Shown here piece by piece: positions 42,272 through 51,240 of a stretch of DNA of 64,000 nt. The DNA lies in NCBI GenBank assembly GCA_964568625.1, contig CAZMQG010000005.1, positions 1 through 64,000 of the forward strand, given 5' to 3'. Within the stretch, counting starts at the first letter, position 1, and every line of letters begins with the position of its first letter. The stretch comes from JBAZAX01 sp964568625. Lineage in GTDB: Bacteria > Babelota > Babeliae > Babelales > RVW-14. The position numbers and the translations under genes are program-made. The notes beneath the pieces are model-generated. The model was given only the letters and a program-made list of their open reading frames with translations. It was not told where the DNA came from and searched no databases.

Positions 42272-42370
42272 TTGGAGCAATCCCTTTTTAAAAACCAACT
42301 ACAAACTCATAACCTCTAAAAAAGCTATTGATCCTTTAAGTAAAAACCTAAAAGATCAACAGCTAATTTT

Positions 42371-43006
42371 TTACTTAGAATACAACTCAACAATTAAATG
42401 CTCTTCAATTGGAGCGGTGACATCAGAACGAATTGGCAATCTTGCAACTGTTCCCTGTCGGTCTTTTTTGTTAAGCTCCAACCACTCTGGAACCTTTACT
42501 CCCATACCCATTCTTTTGTCGATTACTGTTTCAATAAAATTTGAATTTTTTAAAGTTGAACTGACAAGAGAAACAACATCGCCCTCTTTAACTAAAAAAG
42601 AAGGAGATTTTACACGTTTCCCATTAACAGTTATGTGTCCATGAACAACTAACTGTCTAGCTTGAACTCTTGAGATAGCCATTTTCAAACGATAAATAAC
42701 ATTATCAATACGACGTTCTAAAAGGCTTAAAAGACTTTCACCGGTAACGCCTGTTGAACGAACGGCAATATCAAAAAATCTCTTAAACTGAGCTTCTCTT
42801 AAACCATACATCAATCTAACTTTTTGTTTTTCTTGAAGCTGCTTTCCATATTCAGAAAGTTTCTTGGTACCAACACGTTTTGCATGTTGCCCAGGACCTG
42901 TAGGACGCTTCTCAAGTGTACACTTTGCAGTACGACACTTAGCTCCCTTCAGATATAATTTTTCACCAGCTTGTCTGCAGCGGCTGCATTTTACAAATTC
43001 AGACAT
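42371..43006 (-). CDS. rpsD: 30S ribosomal protein S4 (zinc-binding form)
   Basis: 211 residues. Four cysteines near the N-terminus (Cys7, Cys10, Cys24, Cys29) form the zinc site of the C+ type. The S4 RNA-binding domain (about 95-160) has RLDNVIYRL-like and ARQLVVHGHITVNGKRV. S4 binds 16S rRNA early in assembly. It lies between rpsK and rpoA. Confidence 0.97.
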   Translation of the reverse strand: MSEFVKCSRCRQAGEKLYLKGAKCRTAKCTLEKRPTGPGQHAKRVGTKKLSEYGKQLQEKQKVRLMYGLREAQFKRFFDIAVRSTGVTGESLLSLLERRIDNVIYRLKMAISRVQARQLVVHGHITVNGKRVKSPSFLVKEGDVVSLVSSTLKNSNFIETVIDKRMGMGVKVPEWLELNKKDRQGTVARLPIRSDVTAPIEEHLIVELYSK

Positions 43007-43062
43007 GTTAACCTTTTTCTATATTAAAAAATCATTAAATCGCAAGTATTTAACCATTAAAA

Positions 43063-43446
43063 CTATACACGTCGTTTTTTAGGAGCTCGACATCCATTAT
43101 GAGGAATTGGAGTGACATCTCTTAGCATAGAAATGTTCAAACCTGAGGACTGAAGTGCTCTTACAACACAATCACGTCCAGATCCAGGTCCCTGAAGATT
43201 AACTTCAACAATTCTCACACCCATTCCGAGCAATTCTTTTGCAATCTTAGTTCCAATTTGAGTTGCTGCGTATGGAGTACCTTTTCTTGCGCCTTTAAAT
43301 CCAAGCTGTCCAGAACTTCCACGAACAAGCACATCACCATCAACAGTTGTTACTGCAACCATGGTGTTATTAAAGCTTGATTTTACGTGTGCAACCACTG
43401 ACTCGATATTCTTATGTTGCTTTTTTTTACTCTTTTTATATGCCAT
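43063..43446 (-). CDS. rpsK: 30S ribosomal protein S11
   Basis: 127 residues, complete, with SSFNNTMVAVT, the GFKGARKGTPYAAT core and the RDVTPIPHNGCR-PKKRRV end. It forms part of the platform near the mRNA exit. AAGGG precedes the ATG. Confidence 0.97.
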   Translation of the reverse strand: MAYKKSKKKQHKNIESVVAHVKSSFNNTMVAVTTVDGDVLVRGSSGQLGFKGARKGTPYAATQIGTKIAKELLGMGVRIVEVNLQGPGSGRDCVVRALQSSGLNISMLRDVTPIPHNGCRAPKKRRV

Positions 43447-43468
43447 TTTTACCCTTGCCTTATATCAA

Positions 43469-43858
43469 TTACTTCTTAGCTAGAATCTTCTTGTTTGGCA
43501 CGACATTTGCAGGTTTTCTTGGCCCTTTACGAGTTCTAGCGTTTGTTTTTGTACGCTGACCTCTGACAGGCAAGCTTCTCTTATGTCGAAGCCCTCTGTA
43601 GGAACCAATTTCTTGAAGTCGCTTAATATTCATTGTAATCTCTTTTCTCAACTCACCTTCAACTTTGAAAAATTGAGTGATGTACTTCTGAATAGCTGCA
43701 ACTTGTTCATGCGTTAAGTCCTTGATTCTTACATCTGGACTTAATTTTATATCTGCCAAAAGTTTTCGCGCTCTAGGCAACCCGATACCAAACAAGTAGG
43801 TTAACCCTACTTCTACACGCTTTTCGTTAGGTAAAACGACACCTTCTATTCGAGCCAT
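43469..43858 (-). CDS. rpsM: 30S ribosomal protein S13
   Basis: 129 residues, complete: ARIEGVVLPNEKRVEVGLTYLFGIG at the start, then the GSYRGLRHKRSLPVRGQRTKTNARTRKGP pattern near the C-terminus, with a basic tail that reaches the P-site tRNA. It follows rpmJ. Confidence 0.97.
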   Translation of the reverse strand: MARIEGVVLPNEKRVEVGLTYLFGIGLPRARKLLADIKLSPDVRIKDLTHEQVAAIQKYITQFFKVEGELRKEITMNIKRLQEIGSYRGLRHKRSLPVRGQRTKTNARTRKGPRKPANVVPNKKILAKK

Positions 43859-43894
43859 TAAAATTTACCTCTCAGAATAAACCTAAATTAATTT

Positions 43895-44008
43895 TTAACC
43901 TTGTCGTTGTTTGTGTTTTGCAATTTTGCAAATTATACGCACAACACCATTACGTTTAATAACCTTACAATTCGAACAAATTTTTTTAACGGATGTTCTT
44001 ACTTTCAT
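43895..44008 (-). CDS. rpmJ: 50S ribosomal protein L36 (zinc form)
   Basis: A 37-residue protein found by translating the gap between rpsM and infA; it is too short for most gene callers. It starts MKVRTSVKKIC, has the zinc ligands Cys11, Cys14, Cys27 and His32, and ends KHKQRQG, as in the C+ form of L36. It sits at its usual place in the spc operon. Confidence 0.96.
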   Translation of the reverse strand: MKVRTSVKKICSNCKVIKRNGVVRIICKIAKHKQRQG

Positions 44009-44062
44009 TGCATCTTCCCAAAATGTAACTTTAAAATCTAAAAAATTCACCCACGTCTTAAA

Positions 44063-44287
44063 CTATTTACAACGGGAAACTATTCTACCCTTAGTCAAAT
44101 CATATGGAGACAACTCAACTACAACTCTATCACCAGGTAAAAGTTTAATGTAATGCATACGCATCTTTCCAGATACATGCGCAAGGATCAAATGATCACT
44201 TCCACTTAACTTTACCTGAAACATTGCATTAGGTAAGGCCTTCTCAACTACGCCTTCCATTACAATAACGTCTTCTTTCTTTGCCAT
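44063..44287 (-). CDS. infA: Translation initiation factor IF-1
   Basis: 74 residues, an S1-like OB fold: VMEGVVEKALPNAMFQVKL, then HVSGKMRMHYIKLLPGDRVVVELSPYDLTKGRI. IF-1 occupies the A site during initiation. It follows map and precedes rpmJ. Confidence 0.97.
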   Translation of the reverse strand: MAKKEDVIVMEGVVEKALPNAMFQVKLSGSDHLILAHVSGKMRMHYIKLLPGDRVVVELSPYDLTKGRIVSRCK

Positions 44288-44307
44288 ATGAATTGTTTCC
44301 CAAATCT

Positions 44308-45051
44308 TTAAATTCTTGTTAAAACTTCCGAACCGTTTTTTACTACCAAAACAGTGTCCTCAACATGCGCCGCTAGTCCACCGTCTGCAGTTTTGGCTGT
44401 CCAACCATCTTGTAAAACCCGAACTTCATAACTTCGTTCTGAAATCATCGGCTCAATCGCTAACGTCATTCCTTCTCTCAAAACTACATCATCCCCCGCT
44501 TTTCTATAATTAGGAATATCAGGATCCTCATGTAAATCTTTTCCAATTCCATGCCCTGCAAAAGCCCTAATTACGAAAAAACCATCAAATTCAACTTTGT
44601 CTTGAATACATGCTGAAATTTCAGAGACCCTTACACCCGGCGCGACCTTGTCAATTGCAGCATCTAAAGCATCTTGAGCTGATTGAGCTATTTTTTGTGC
44701 ATTTAAACAAACATCACCCACAAAAAAGTACCTTGTCATATCAGCACAGTAGCTTTTATAAGACCCCACAACATCTATCTTAACAAAATCTCCAGATTTT
44801 AAAATAAGATCTTTTGATGGAATTCCATGTACTATGCCATCATTAAGCGAAATACATGTAGCATGCTTATACCCAGCATACCCCTTACATTCTGGAACAA
44901 GCCCTGATTTTCGCATTTTTTCTTCAATTATTTTATCTAAATCCCAGGTACTAATCCCAACCACAACCTCAGGAGCTATATCCTGTAAAATACATGCCAG
45001 CCGTTTTCCGGCAGTTCTCATCTTTTCAATAGCAATCTTATTTTTTATCAA
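44308..45051 (-). CDS. map: Methionine aminopeptidase, type I
   Basis: About 247 residues. It removes the initiator methionine. Metal-binding motifs are visible: the Asp of VKIDVVG, the Asp of CADMTR, the His of AGHGIGKDLHEDP, the Glu of AIEPM and a late Glu in HVEDT. The TTG at 45051 with AGGGG 4 nt upstream gives the typical start; the track-length start at TTG 45072 would overlap secY by 4 nt and is possible. adk, often between secY and map, is absent. Confidence 0.93.
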   Translation of the reverse strand: MIKNKIAIEKMRTAGKRLACILQDIAPEVVVGISTWDLDKIIEEKMRKSGLVPECKGYAGYKHATCISLNDGIVHGIPSKDLILKSGDFVKIDVVGSYKSYCADMTRYFFVGDVCLNAQKIAQSAQDALDAAIDKVAPGVRVSEISACIQDKVEFDGFFVIRAFAGHGIGKDLHEDPDIPNYRKAGDDVVLREGMTLAIEPMISERSYEVRVLQDGWTAKTADGGLAAHVEDTVLVVKNGSEVLTRI

Positions 45052-45068
45052 CGTTCCCCTTAAAGTTT

Positions 45069-46388
45069 TCAACGTACATAGCGACCTTTTAATCTTCCTG
45101 ATGCAAGAAAGCCCTCATAGCGTCTTTCTATCAAATGAGACTCAATTTGAGCAGACGTATCAAGAGCAACACCCACAACAATAAGCATACTTACACCACT
45201 GAAAAACACAGGAAAATTAATAAAATGCCTAATTATACTTGGCAAAATAGCTAAACCGGCCAAATACATTGCACCTGGAAAGCCTATTCTTGTCAAAAGA
45301 TAATCAAAAAATTCCGCCGTCTTTTTACCTGGACGAATTCCTGGAATAAAACCACCTGATTTTCTAATATTTTCAGCTAATTCCACCGGATTAAAGATGA
45401 TTGCAGTATAAAAATATGTAAAAAACACTATTAAACCAGCATTTAAAACATTGTAAAGAGCCGACTCTCGACCAAAATAATCTGTAATTATAGCAGATAT
45501 GGCAGGCCATCTGTATGCAAATAAACCTGCGACAGCAACCGGCATACCCAAAATAGACTGCGAAAAAATTACAGGAACAACACCAGCTGGATTAATTTTC
45601 AACGGAATATAAGAGCTCTGTCCCCCATAAACCTTATGTCCAACAACTCTTTTTGCATATTGTACAGGAATTTTGCGCTCACCTCTTTCAAGAAAGATGA
45701 TACACATAATCACGCCTACCAAAATGGCGCCAAGCAACGCAATCAAAAATATGCTGGCTTGACCCATTTGATAATTTTCCCACAATTTAATTATTGCTGC
45801 TGGAAGACTGGTAACGATACCTGCAAAAATTATCATTGAGCTACCATTACCCAATCCATGAGCATTAATTTGTTCACCAAGCCACATTACAAAAAGAGAT
45901 CCGACACTAAGAATAAGCACTGTTGTTAATTTAAAACCCAATCCAGGATGAGCGACCAACCCTGGCTGATGCTCCATCCATGCAGCAATTCCAATGGATT
46001 GAACAAGCGCAATTCCAAAAGTCAGATATCTCGTATACTGATTAATAATACTTCTTCCATATTCACCTTCTTTTGATAATGCTTCCAATGTTGGAACCAT
46101 AATTGTCAAAAGTTGCATCATAATCGACGCACTGATGTATGGGGATACACCCAATGAAAATATGGAAAAAAGTTTTAAAGCTCCGCCGGAAAAAAGATCC
46201 AAATAAGAAAGTAAACTACCTACAAAACTTGAATCAAATCTTCCATACAAAGCTACAACATCTATTCCAGGAACACTTATATGTGCCCCAAATCTAAATA
46301 CTGCAAACATCCCAAAAGTGAATGCAAGCTTCTTTCTTAACTCCGAAACAAAAAATATGTTCTTGAAGTTATGCAGTTGTACCACCAC
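45069..46388 (-). CDS. secY: Preprotein translocase subunit SecY
   Basis: 439 residues, ten membrane helices, the channel of the Sec export system. It has the plug-region pattern LSYLDLFSGGALKLFSIFSLGVSPYI (about 58-83) and the cytoplasmic loop KINPAGVVPVIF. It begins at GTG 46388 within the end of rplO (20-nt overlap). All the signal-peptide proteins in this window depend on it. Confidence 0.96.
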   Translation of the reverse strand: MVVQLHNFKNIFFVSELRKKLAFTFGMFAVFRFGAHISVPGIDVVALYGRFDSSFVGSLLSYLDLFSGGALKLFSIFSLGVSPYISASIMMQLLTIMVPTLEALSKEGEYGRSIINQYTRYLTFGIALVQSIGIAAWMEHQPGLVAHPGLGFKLTTVLILSVGSLFVMWLGEQINAHGLGNGSSMIIFAGIVTSLPAAIIKLWENYQMGQASIFLIALLGAILVGVIMCIIFLERGERKIPVQYAKRVVGHKVYGGQSSYIPLKINPAGVVPVIFSQSILGMPVAVAGLFAYRWPAISAIITDYFGRESALYNVLNAGLIVFFTYFYTAIIFNPVELAENIRKSGGFIPGIRPGKKTAEFFDYLLTRIGFPGAMYLAGLAILPSIIRHFINFPVFFSGVSMLIVVGVALDTSAQIESHLIERRYEGFLASGRLKGRYVR

Positions 46389-46842
46389 TTCTAGACTCCT
46401 TTATCAATATTGCTTTACCACCAGCTTTTTCAATTGCTTCAATAGCTGATTGACTAAATGCATCAGCATTTACGGTCAATTTTTTGGTTAAGCTTCCATT
46501 ACCAAGAATTTTTACAAAAAATCCCTTGTTCCCCTTCACCAATCGCAAATCTTTCAATGCTTGTAAGGTAACTTCATCACCTGCATTGAACTTTTCTTCC
46601 AAAACTTCGAGATTTAAAACAACATACTCTTTTTTAAATTCTCTATTGGAAAAACCACGCCTTGGTATGCGACGACTTAAAGGCATCTGTCCACCTTCGA
46701 ACAAATGTCCTAACTCATGCGTTCCACCAGTTCTTGCGCGTTGTCCTTTATTACCTCTTCCAGAAGTACCTCCACGATCTCCACCACGCCCTTTACGTTT
46801 TGTTTTCTTGGTAATTTGCGTTAAATTTTCAAGCTGCAACAT
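46369..46842 (-). CDS. rplO: 50S ribosomal protein L15
   Basis: 157 residues. The N-terminal glycine-rich part RKGRGGDRGGTSGRGNKGQ-RTG is typical. The ATG at 46842 (GAGG 7 nt upstream) is preferred; it overlaps the end of rpsE by 14 nt, which leaves no room for rpmD (L30). Confidence 0.96.
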   Translation of the reverse strand: MLQLENLTQITKKTKRKGRGGDRGGTSGRGNKGQRARTGGTHELGHLFEGGQMPLSRRIPRRGFSNREFKKEYVVLNLEVLEEKFNAGDEVTLQALKDLRLVKGNKGFFVKILGNGSLTKKLTVNADAFSQSAIEAIEKAGGKAILIKESRSGGTTA

Positions 46843-47380
46843 GTTTTTCCTCAAACAAGTCTTTTACTGTTTTACCACGCAATTTAGCTATATCTTTTGC
46901 GGTTCTTAATTTGCCAAGCGCCTGCAACGTTGCCTTAACAACGTTTTGAGGATTGGACGATCCAATCGTTTTAGCTAAAATATCTTTAATTCCAGCAACT
47001 TCCATAACTGCTCGAACAGCACCACCAGCTATAACGCCAGTACCTTTTGATGCAGATCGAATAATTACTTTGCTGCCACCCTGTTTTCCTTCTACATTAA
47101 ACGGAATCGTTGTTTTATAGAATGGAATCGAAATCATATTTTTTCTTGCACGACGTAACGCTTTAGCAATTGCAGAAGAAACCTCTCTGCTCTTCCCAAG
47201 AGCAACTCCAATATTGCCCTTTTTATCACCTACAACAACTAATGCTGAGAATGCAAAACGGCGACCGCCTTTAATAACTTTTGCAACTCTTCTAACATTT
47301 AGAACAGCTTCAGAATACTCTTCCGCCTGTGGAACCGATGCTTTTGCTAATAAGCTTCTTTTGTTTTTCTCTTCGGCCAT
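46829..47380 (-). CDS. rpsE: 30S ribosomal protein S5
   Basis: 183 residues: the N-terminal RRVAKVIKGGRRFAFSALVVVGD and the C-terminal domain with GVIAGGAVRAVMEVAGIKDILAK. S5 lines the mRNA entry site and affects accuracy. The last 14 nt overlap rplO. Confidence 0.97.
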   Translation of the reverse strand: MAEEKNKRSLLAKASVPQAEEYSEAVLNVRRVAKVIKGGRRFAFSALVVVGDKKGNIGVALGKSREVSSAIAKALRRARKNMISIPFYKTTIPFNVEGKQGGSKVIIRSASKGTGVIAGGAVRAVMEVAGIKDILAKTIGSSNPQNVVKATLQALGKLRTAKDIAKLRGKTVKDLFEEKHVAA

Positions 47381-47413
47381 AATCTCTTCCTACGTTCCTA
47401 AATTTTTGCGATA

Positions 47414-47770
47414 TTAAAAATTCAAGCCAGCTTCGCGTAAACCGTCAGCTAATGCCTTTACGCGACCATGATACTTATATCTACCTCGATCAAAAAATAC
47501 ATCTTTGATCGCTTTTTCTTTAGCTAATTTTCCAAGCTGCAAACCAACAAGTTTAGCAACTTCCTTCTTATCACCCTTAGCCTTTTCCAAATTGAGAGAA
47601 GAAAAACTAACTAAAGTTTTTTGCATGCTATCATCTATGATCTGAGCATAAATGTTTGCAAGGCTTCTAAAAACAGTTATACGAGGCTTTTCACAGCGAC
47701 TAAACTGATTTCCTCTAACCCTAAAAACCCTTCTCTGTGTTTTCTGCGCTTTTTTTCTTATTAAACTCAC
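47414..47770 (-). CDS. rplR: 50S ribosomal protein L18
   Basis: 118 residues, complete, with RVFRSLANIYAQIIDD and the ending FDRGRYKYHGRVKALADGLREAGL. It binds 5S rRNA together with L5 and L25. Confidence 0.97.
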   Translation of the reverse strand: MSLIRKKAQKTQRRVFRVRGNQFSRCEKPRITVFRSLANIYAQIIDDSMQKTLVSFSSLNLEKAKGDKKEVAKLVGLQLGKLAKEKAIKDVFFDRGRYKYHGRVKALADGLREAGLNF

Positions 47771-47809
47771 GAGTGTATCCTTTTCAACACAAAACTACCC
47801 AGACAAAAA

Positions 47810-48364
47810 TTATGCTGCTGAGGCTTTTGTTTTACCAGCCTTACGAGTAATAACTTCGTCAATTCTCATAACACCTGTACCTTTATAAGGCTCTGGTTCT
47901 CTAAACGACCTTACCATGTCACAAACATTTCCAAGCACAAATTTATCGTGAGATTTGAATGTAAGAAGTTGTCCGGTCTTATCAAGTTCAACAGTGACTC
48001 CTTCAGGAAGGTCCAAATCAATTTTATGGGTATAACCCAATGTAAATGTTAATTTTTTACCTGCAAGCTGAGCCTTAAAACCAAGCCCTACAATTTTCAT
48101 TACTCTTTCAAAACCTACTTCTACACCCTTAATTTTGTTTGCAAGCAATGCTCTATGCAAACCCCAATTCATCTTATTTTCTTTAGACATTTTTTCATCT
48201 TTTGCTAAAGACACAACAAGATTCTTGTCTTTCACTGTTGCTACCAAAGTATTTGGCAACTCGTGAACAAACTTTGTTTTAGCCCCTGTAATAGTAAGGG
48301 AATTTCCATTAACTTGTATCTTTGCATTTGAAAAAAGAATTGGTTTTCTACCGATCTTTGACAT
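47810..48364 (-). CDS. rplF: 50S ribosomal protein L6
   Basis: 184 residues. The ATG at 48364 gives the family start MSKIGRKPI and has GAGGA upstream; the frame to 48391 is rejected. It contains the two L6 folds and the signature EPYKGTGVMRIDEVI--K-GK. Confidence 0.96.
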   Translation of the reverse strand: MSKIGRKPILFSNAKIQVNGNSLTITGAKTKFVHELPNTLVATVKDKNLVVSLAKDEKMSKENKMNWGLHRALLANKIKGVEVGFERVMKIVGLGFKAQLAGKKLTFTLGYTHKIDLDLPEGVTVELDKTGQLLTFKSHDKFVLGNVCDMVRSFREPEPYKGTGVMRIDEVITRKAGKTKASAA

Positions 48365-48375
48365 ATTTCTGTCCT

Positions 48376-48768
48376 CTACCAAACGTGACAAATAACTTCT
48401 CCGCCAACACCGAGCTTTTTCGCCTGTCGATCGGTTATAACGCCAGAACTTGTCGTTAAAATTGAAATTCCAAGACCCCCAATAACAGGTGTAATGGATT
48501 TTGAATTTTCATATTGACGACATCCTGGAGTGCTAACACTTGTTATTTCATGAATAACAGATTCTCCATCAACATACTTCAAAAAAATTGTTAAAAATTT
48601 CTTTTTATCTTCTTCTGAAAGTTTAAAATCTTTGATGTATCCTTCGTCTTTTAAGACCTTTGCAATCTCAACTTTTAAATTTGAGCTAGGAAGCACCACA
48701 GATCTTTTGTTAACTTTTAATCCGTTTCTAATTATCGTTAAAAAATCGCCTATCATATCTCTGGACAT
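48376..48768 (-). CDS. rpsH: 30S ribosomal protein S8
   Basis: 130 residues from ATG 48768 (MSRDMIGDFLTIIRNG), not the long upstream frame that runs through rpsN. The C-terminal signature GLGISILTTSSGVITDRQAK is present. S8 is a primary 16S-rRNA binder and in many bacteria represses the spc operon. Confidence 0.96.
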   Translation of the reverse strand: MSRDMIGDFLTIIRNGLKVNKRSVVLPSSNLKVEIAKVLKDEGYIKDFKLSEEDKKKFLTIFLKYVDGESVIHEITSVSTPGCRQYENSKSITPVIGGLGISILTTSSGVITDRQAKKLGVGGEVICHVW

Positions 48769-48784
48769 AATCAAATTCCCACTT

Positions 48785-48970
48785 TTACCAGCTAGCCTTT
48801 TTAACCCCAGGCAAAACACCTTGCAACGCATTTTTACGGAAGCAAAGCCTACACATTTCAAAAAAACGCATGTAAGCGCGTGGTCTTCCACAAAGTTTGC
48901 ATCGATTTCTTGCTCGAGTTGAAAATTTAGGAGTTTTATTACTTTTTTCAATCATCGCTTTTCTTGCCAT
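48785..48970 (-). CDS. rpsN: 30S ribosomal protein S14 (short zinc form)
   Basis: 61 residues with zinc ligands Cys24, Cys27, Cys40 and Cys43 (CKLCGRPRAYMRFFEMCRLCF), the C+ short type. It starts MARKAMIEK and ends KKASW. Confidence 0.97.
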   Translation of the reverse strand: MARKAMIEKSNKTPKFSTRARNRCKLCGRPRAYMRFFEMCRLCFRKNALQGVLPGVKKASW

Positions 48971-48982
48971 ATCAATCCTCTA

Positions 48983-49531
48983 TTAACTCTTCTTTCGGAA
49001 AGGCATATTAAATTTCTTTAGCAATGCAAGCGCATGCTCATCCGTTCTAGCTGTAGTATGGATAGTTATATTCATACCACGGCTTCTATCGACCTTGTCA
49101 TAATCAACTTCAGGAAAGTTAATCCAGTCAGATAAACCAAGATTATAATTGCCTGTTCCATCAAGCTTAGTCGAAATTCCCTGAAAATCACGAACAGACG
49201 GCAACACAATATTTACAAGTTTATCCAAGAAATGATACATTCTTGATTTACGCAATGTAACGCAAACCCCGATTGGCATTCCCTGACGCAACTTAAAACT
49301 TGCGATTGATTTTTTTGCAAGTGTTTTAACTGAACACTGCCCTGCAATTTTATCAACCAACTCCTTCACCTGTGTTACAACTTTAGAATCAGTAACACCC
49401 TCTTTAACAGCAATGTTAATTACAATTTTGGAAATCGAAGGAACTTCCATAACATTGCTAACGCCCAACTCTTTTTCAAGCTCTGGACGAATTTTTGTTT
49501 TATATAAATCTTCAAGACGTGATTTATTCAT
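48983..49531 (-). CDS. rplE: 50S ribosomal protein L5
   Basis: 182 residues. NVMEVPSISKIVINIAVKEG near residue 25, FKLRQGMPIG-CVTLR in the middle and the GMNITIHTTARTDEHALALL end are typical. It binds 5S rRNA and touches the P-site tRNA. Confidence 0.97.
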   Translation of the reverse strand: MNKSRLEDLYKTKIRPELEKELGVSNVMEVPSISKIVINIAVKEGVTDSKVVTQVKELVDKIAGQCSVKTLAKKSIASFKLRQGMPIGVCVTLRKSRMYHFLDKLVNIVLPSVRDFQGISTKLDGTGNYNLGLSDWINFPEVDYDKVDRSRGMNITIHTTARTDEHALALLKKFNMPFRKKS

Positions 49532-49546
49532 AAACCTTACCTACCA

Positions 49547-49861
49547 TTAAAAAGATTCTTTGCATCTATGACAAATTCTTGCTTTGTCATTTTCTTCTAA
49601 AAATTTAACCTGTACACGGCAAGGTTTTTTGCAAGAGGGACAAATTGGCATAACTTTATGCAAAGGAATTGGGCGTTCTGCCTTTACAATTCCACTTTTT
49701 TGGCCAGCTTTTCTTGCTTTCAAATGTCGAGTCACAATTTCCACATCTTTTACTAAGACCGTACTATTCTGATGATCAACATTAATAACTAAACCTTGCT
49801 TGCCTTTATCTTTTCCAGAAAGAACAATAACTGAATCGTTCTTTTTCACACGACTTAACAT
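49547..49861 (-). CDS. rplX: 50S ribosomal protein L24
   Basis: 104 residues: the KOW motif (VKKNDSVIVLSGKDKGKQG) at the start and two Cys pairs at the end (CPSCKKPC and CHRC), a likely zinc site as in other C+ L24 proteins. L24 starts assembly of the 50S subunit. Confidence 0.96.
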   Translation of the reverse strand: MLSRVKKNDSVIVLSGKDKGKQGLVINVDHQNSTVLVKDVEIVTRHLKARKAGQKSGIVKAERPIPLHKVMPICPSCKKPCRVQVKFLEENDKARICHRCKESF

Positions 49862-49877
49862 ATTTCTACCTCAACAC

Positions 49878-50246
49878 TTACCAAACTTCAGGCGCAAGCG
49901 AGATAATCTTAGTATACCCAGCAGCCCTCAATTCTCTTGCAATAGGACCAAAAATACGAGTCCCAACTGGCTGTTTTTCTTTATCAATGATAACAGCCGC
50001 ATTATCATCAAAACGAATATAACTGCCATCAGAACGGCGACATTCCTTACAAGTTCTCACAATAACAGCATCCAACACTTCACTTTTTTTAACTGTTCCG
50101 CCGGGAATTGCAGTCTTAACTGCAACTTTAACAATATCACCTAAGTAAGCATAACGTTTTTTGCTGCTACCTGTGATACGAATAACTTGCAATTTTTTAG
50201 CGCCAGAATTATCAGCAACCTCAAGCATTGCACGTTCTTTAACCAT
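49878..50246 (-). CDS. rplN: 50S ribosomal protein L14
   Basis: 122 residues, full length: LEVADNSGAKKLQVIRI at the start, DDNAAVIIDKEKQPVGTRIFGPIARELR in the second half. It forms part of the subunit interface. Confidence 0.97.
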   Translation of the reverse strand: MVKERAMLEVADNSGAKKLQVIRITGSSKKRYAYLGDIVKVAVKTAIPGGTVKKSEVLDAVIVRTCKECRRSDGSYIRFDDNAAVIIDKEKQPVGTRIFGPIARELRAAGYTKIISLAPEVW

Positions 50247-50271
50247 CGCTAGTATCCTTTTCTATGCATAT

Positions 50272-50547
50272 TTAACTTTTTGGCAAAATTCGAACCAAGG
50301 TTGCATGTTTCGTTTTGGATAGTGGTCGACATTCTTTAATTTCAACAACATCACCAATACTAGCCTTGTTTTCTTCGTCGTGAGCCTTAAACTTTCTGTG
50401 TCTCTTGACAACTTTTCCATATAACGGATGTTTTAACAATCTTGTAACTTTTACAACTATTGTTTTATCCATTTTATCAGAGACAACCTCACCAACAAAT
50501 ACGCGGCTCCCTGATTCTTGAATATTTTGTTTAGCCTTATCCAACAT
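50272..50547 (-). CDS. rpsQ: 30S ribosomal protein S17
   Basis: 91 residues, OB fold: VGEVVSDKMDKTIVVKV, then HPLYGKVVKRHRKFKAHDE and GDVVEIKECRPLSKTK. It binds helix 11 of 16S rRNA. The first ten residues are slightly longer than in most homologues. Confidence 0.97.
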   Translation of the reverse strand: MLDKAKQNIQESGSRVFVGEVVSDKMDKTIVVKVTRLLKHPLYGKVVKRHRKFKAHDEENKASIGDVVEIKECRPLSKTKHATLVRILPKS

Positions 50548-50570
50548 TTCTTACCTAACCTCTTTACAAC

Positions 50571-50762
50571 TTACTGTTGATTCTGATTTAAATACGTAAG
50601 AGCTCTTGCTATCTGTACTCTCAGTTTTCTAAACTGAGAAAAGTCCTTTAATTGACCTGTTATCTTCGATAACTTTAGATTAAAAAGCTCTTTCTTCAGT
50701 GAAGCAACTTCTTGCTTAAGAGCCTGCGTATCTAAATTTTTCAATTCTTTTTTGTCCATCAT
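50571..50762 (-). CDS. rpmC: 50S ribosomal protein L29
   Basis: About 63 residues, a two-helix protein (LKNLDTQALKQEVASLKKELFNLKL and FRKLRVQIARALTYLNQ). The ATG at 50762 with GGAG 9 nt upstream is chosen; an ATG overlapping the rplP stop (50777) would add five residues. L29 lies near the peptide exit and helps dock SRP and trigger factor. Confidence 0.93.
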   Translation of the reverse strand: MMDKKELKNLDTQALKQEVASLKKELFNLKLSKITGQLKDFSQFRKLRVQIARALTYLNQNQQ

Positions 50763-50776
50763 AAAATGCAACTCCA

Positions 50777-51217
50777 TTAAGCAGACTTATCTTCAACTGA
50801 AACTAAATCAGCTTTGGTAACAAAACGAGTTTTTAATGGAAGCTTATATGCAGCAAGACGCAAAATCTCTTTTGCCTCTAATTCTGAAAGTCCTCCACCT
50901 AACTCAATAATCACACGACCACGTTTAACAACAGACACCCAAAACTCAGGATTTCCTTTACCTTTACCCATTCGAGTTTCTGCAGGTTTTTTCGAAATAG
51001 GCTTATCAGGGAACATTCTCAAATATAACTGTCCAACTTTTTTAAGTTGACGACTAATAGTCACACGAACAGATTCTATCTGTTTTGATGTAATCCAATG
51101 AGGCTCAACTGCAACTAAACCAAAATCTCCAAAAGCCAGAGTCCGGGCGCCCTTTGAAAGGCCTTTCATTCGACCTCTTTGTGTTTTTCTATATTTAGTT
51201 TTCTTGGGCATTAACAT
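50777..51217 (-). CDS. rplP: 50S ribosomal protein L16
   Basis: 146 residues. The start MLMPKKTKYRK is the family form. The core has GLVAVEPHWIT, RVTISRQLKKVG and RMGKGKGNPEFWV. It helps position tRNA in the A and P sites. Confidence 0.97.
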   Translation of the reverse strand: MLMPKKTKYRKTQRGRMKGLSKGARTLAFGDFGLVAVEPHWITSKQIESVRVTISRQLKKVGQLYLRMFPDKPISKKPAETRMGKGKGNPEFWVSVVKRGRVIIELGGGLSELEAKEILRLAAYKLPLKTRFVTKADLVSVEDKSA

Positions 51218-51240
51218 AGCTCATTCCTTCCAAGGCTGAA

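Noticed and set aside
48769..48951. Long N-terminal extension of S8
   Set aside because: The frame runs through rpsN; the family start MSRDMIGDFL at 48768 has a ribosome site.
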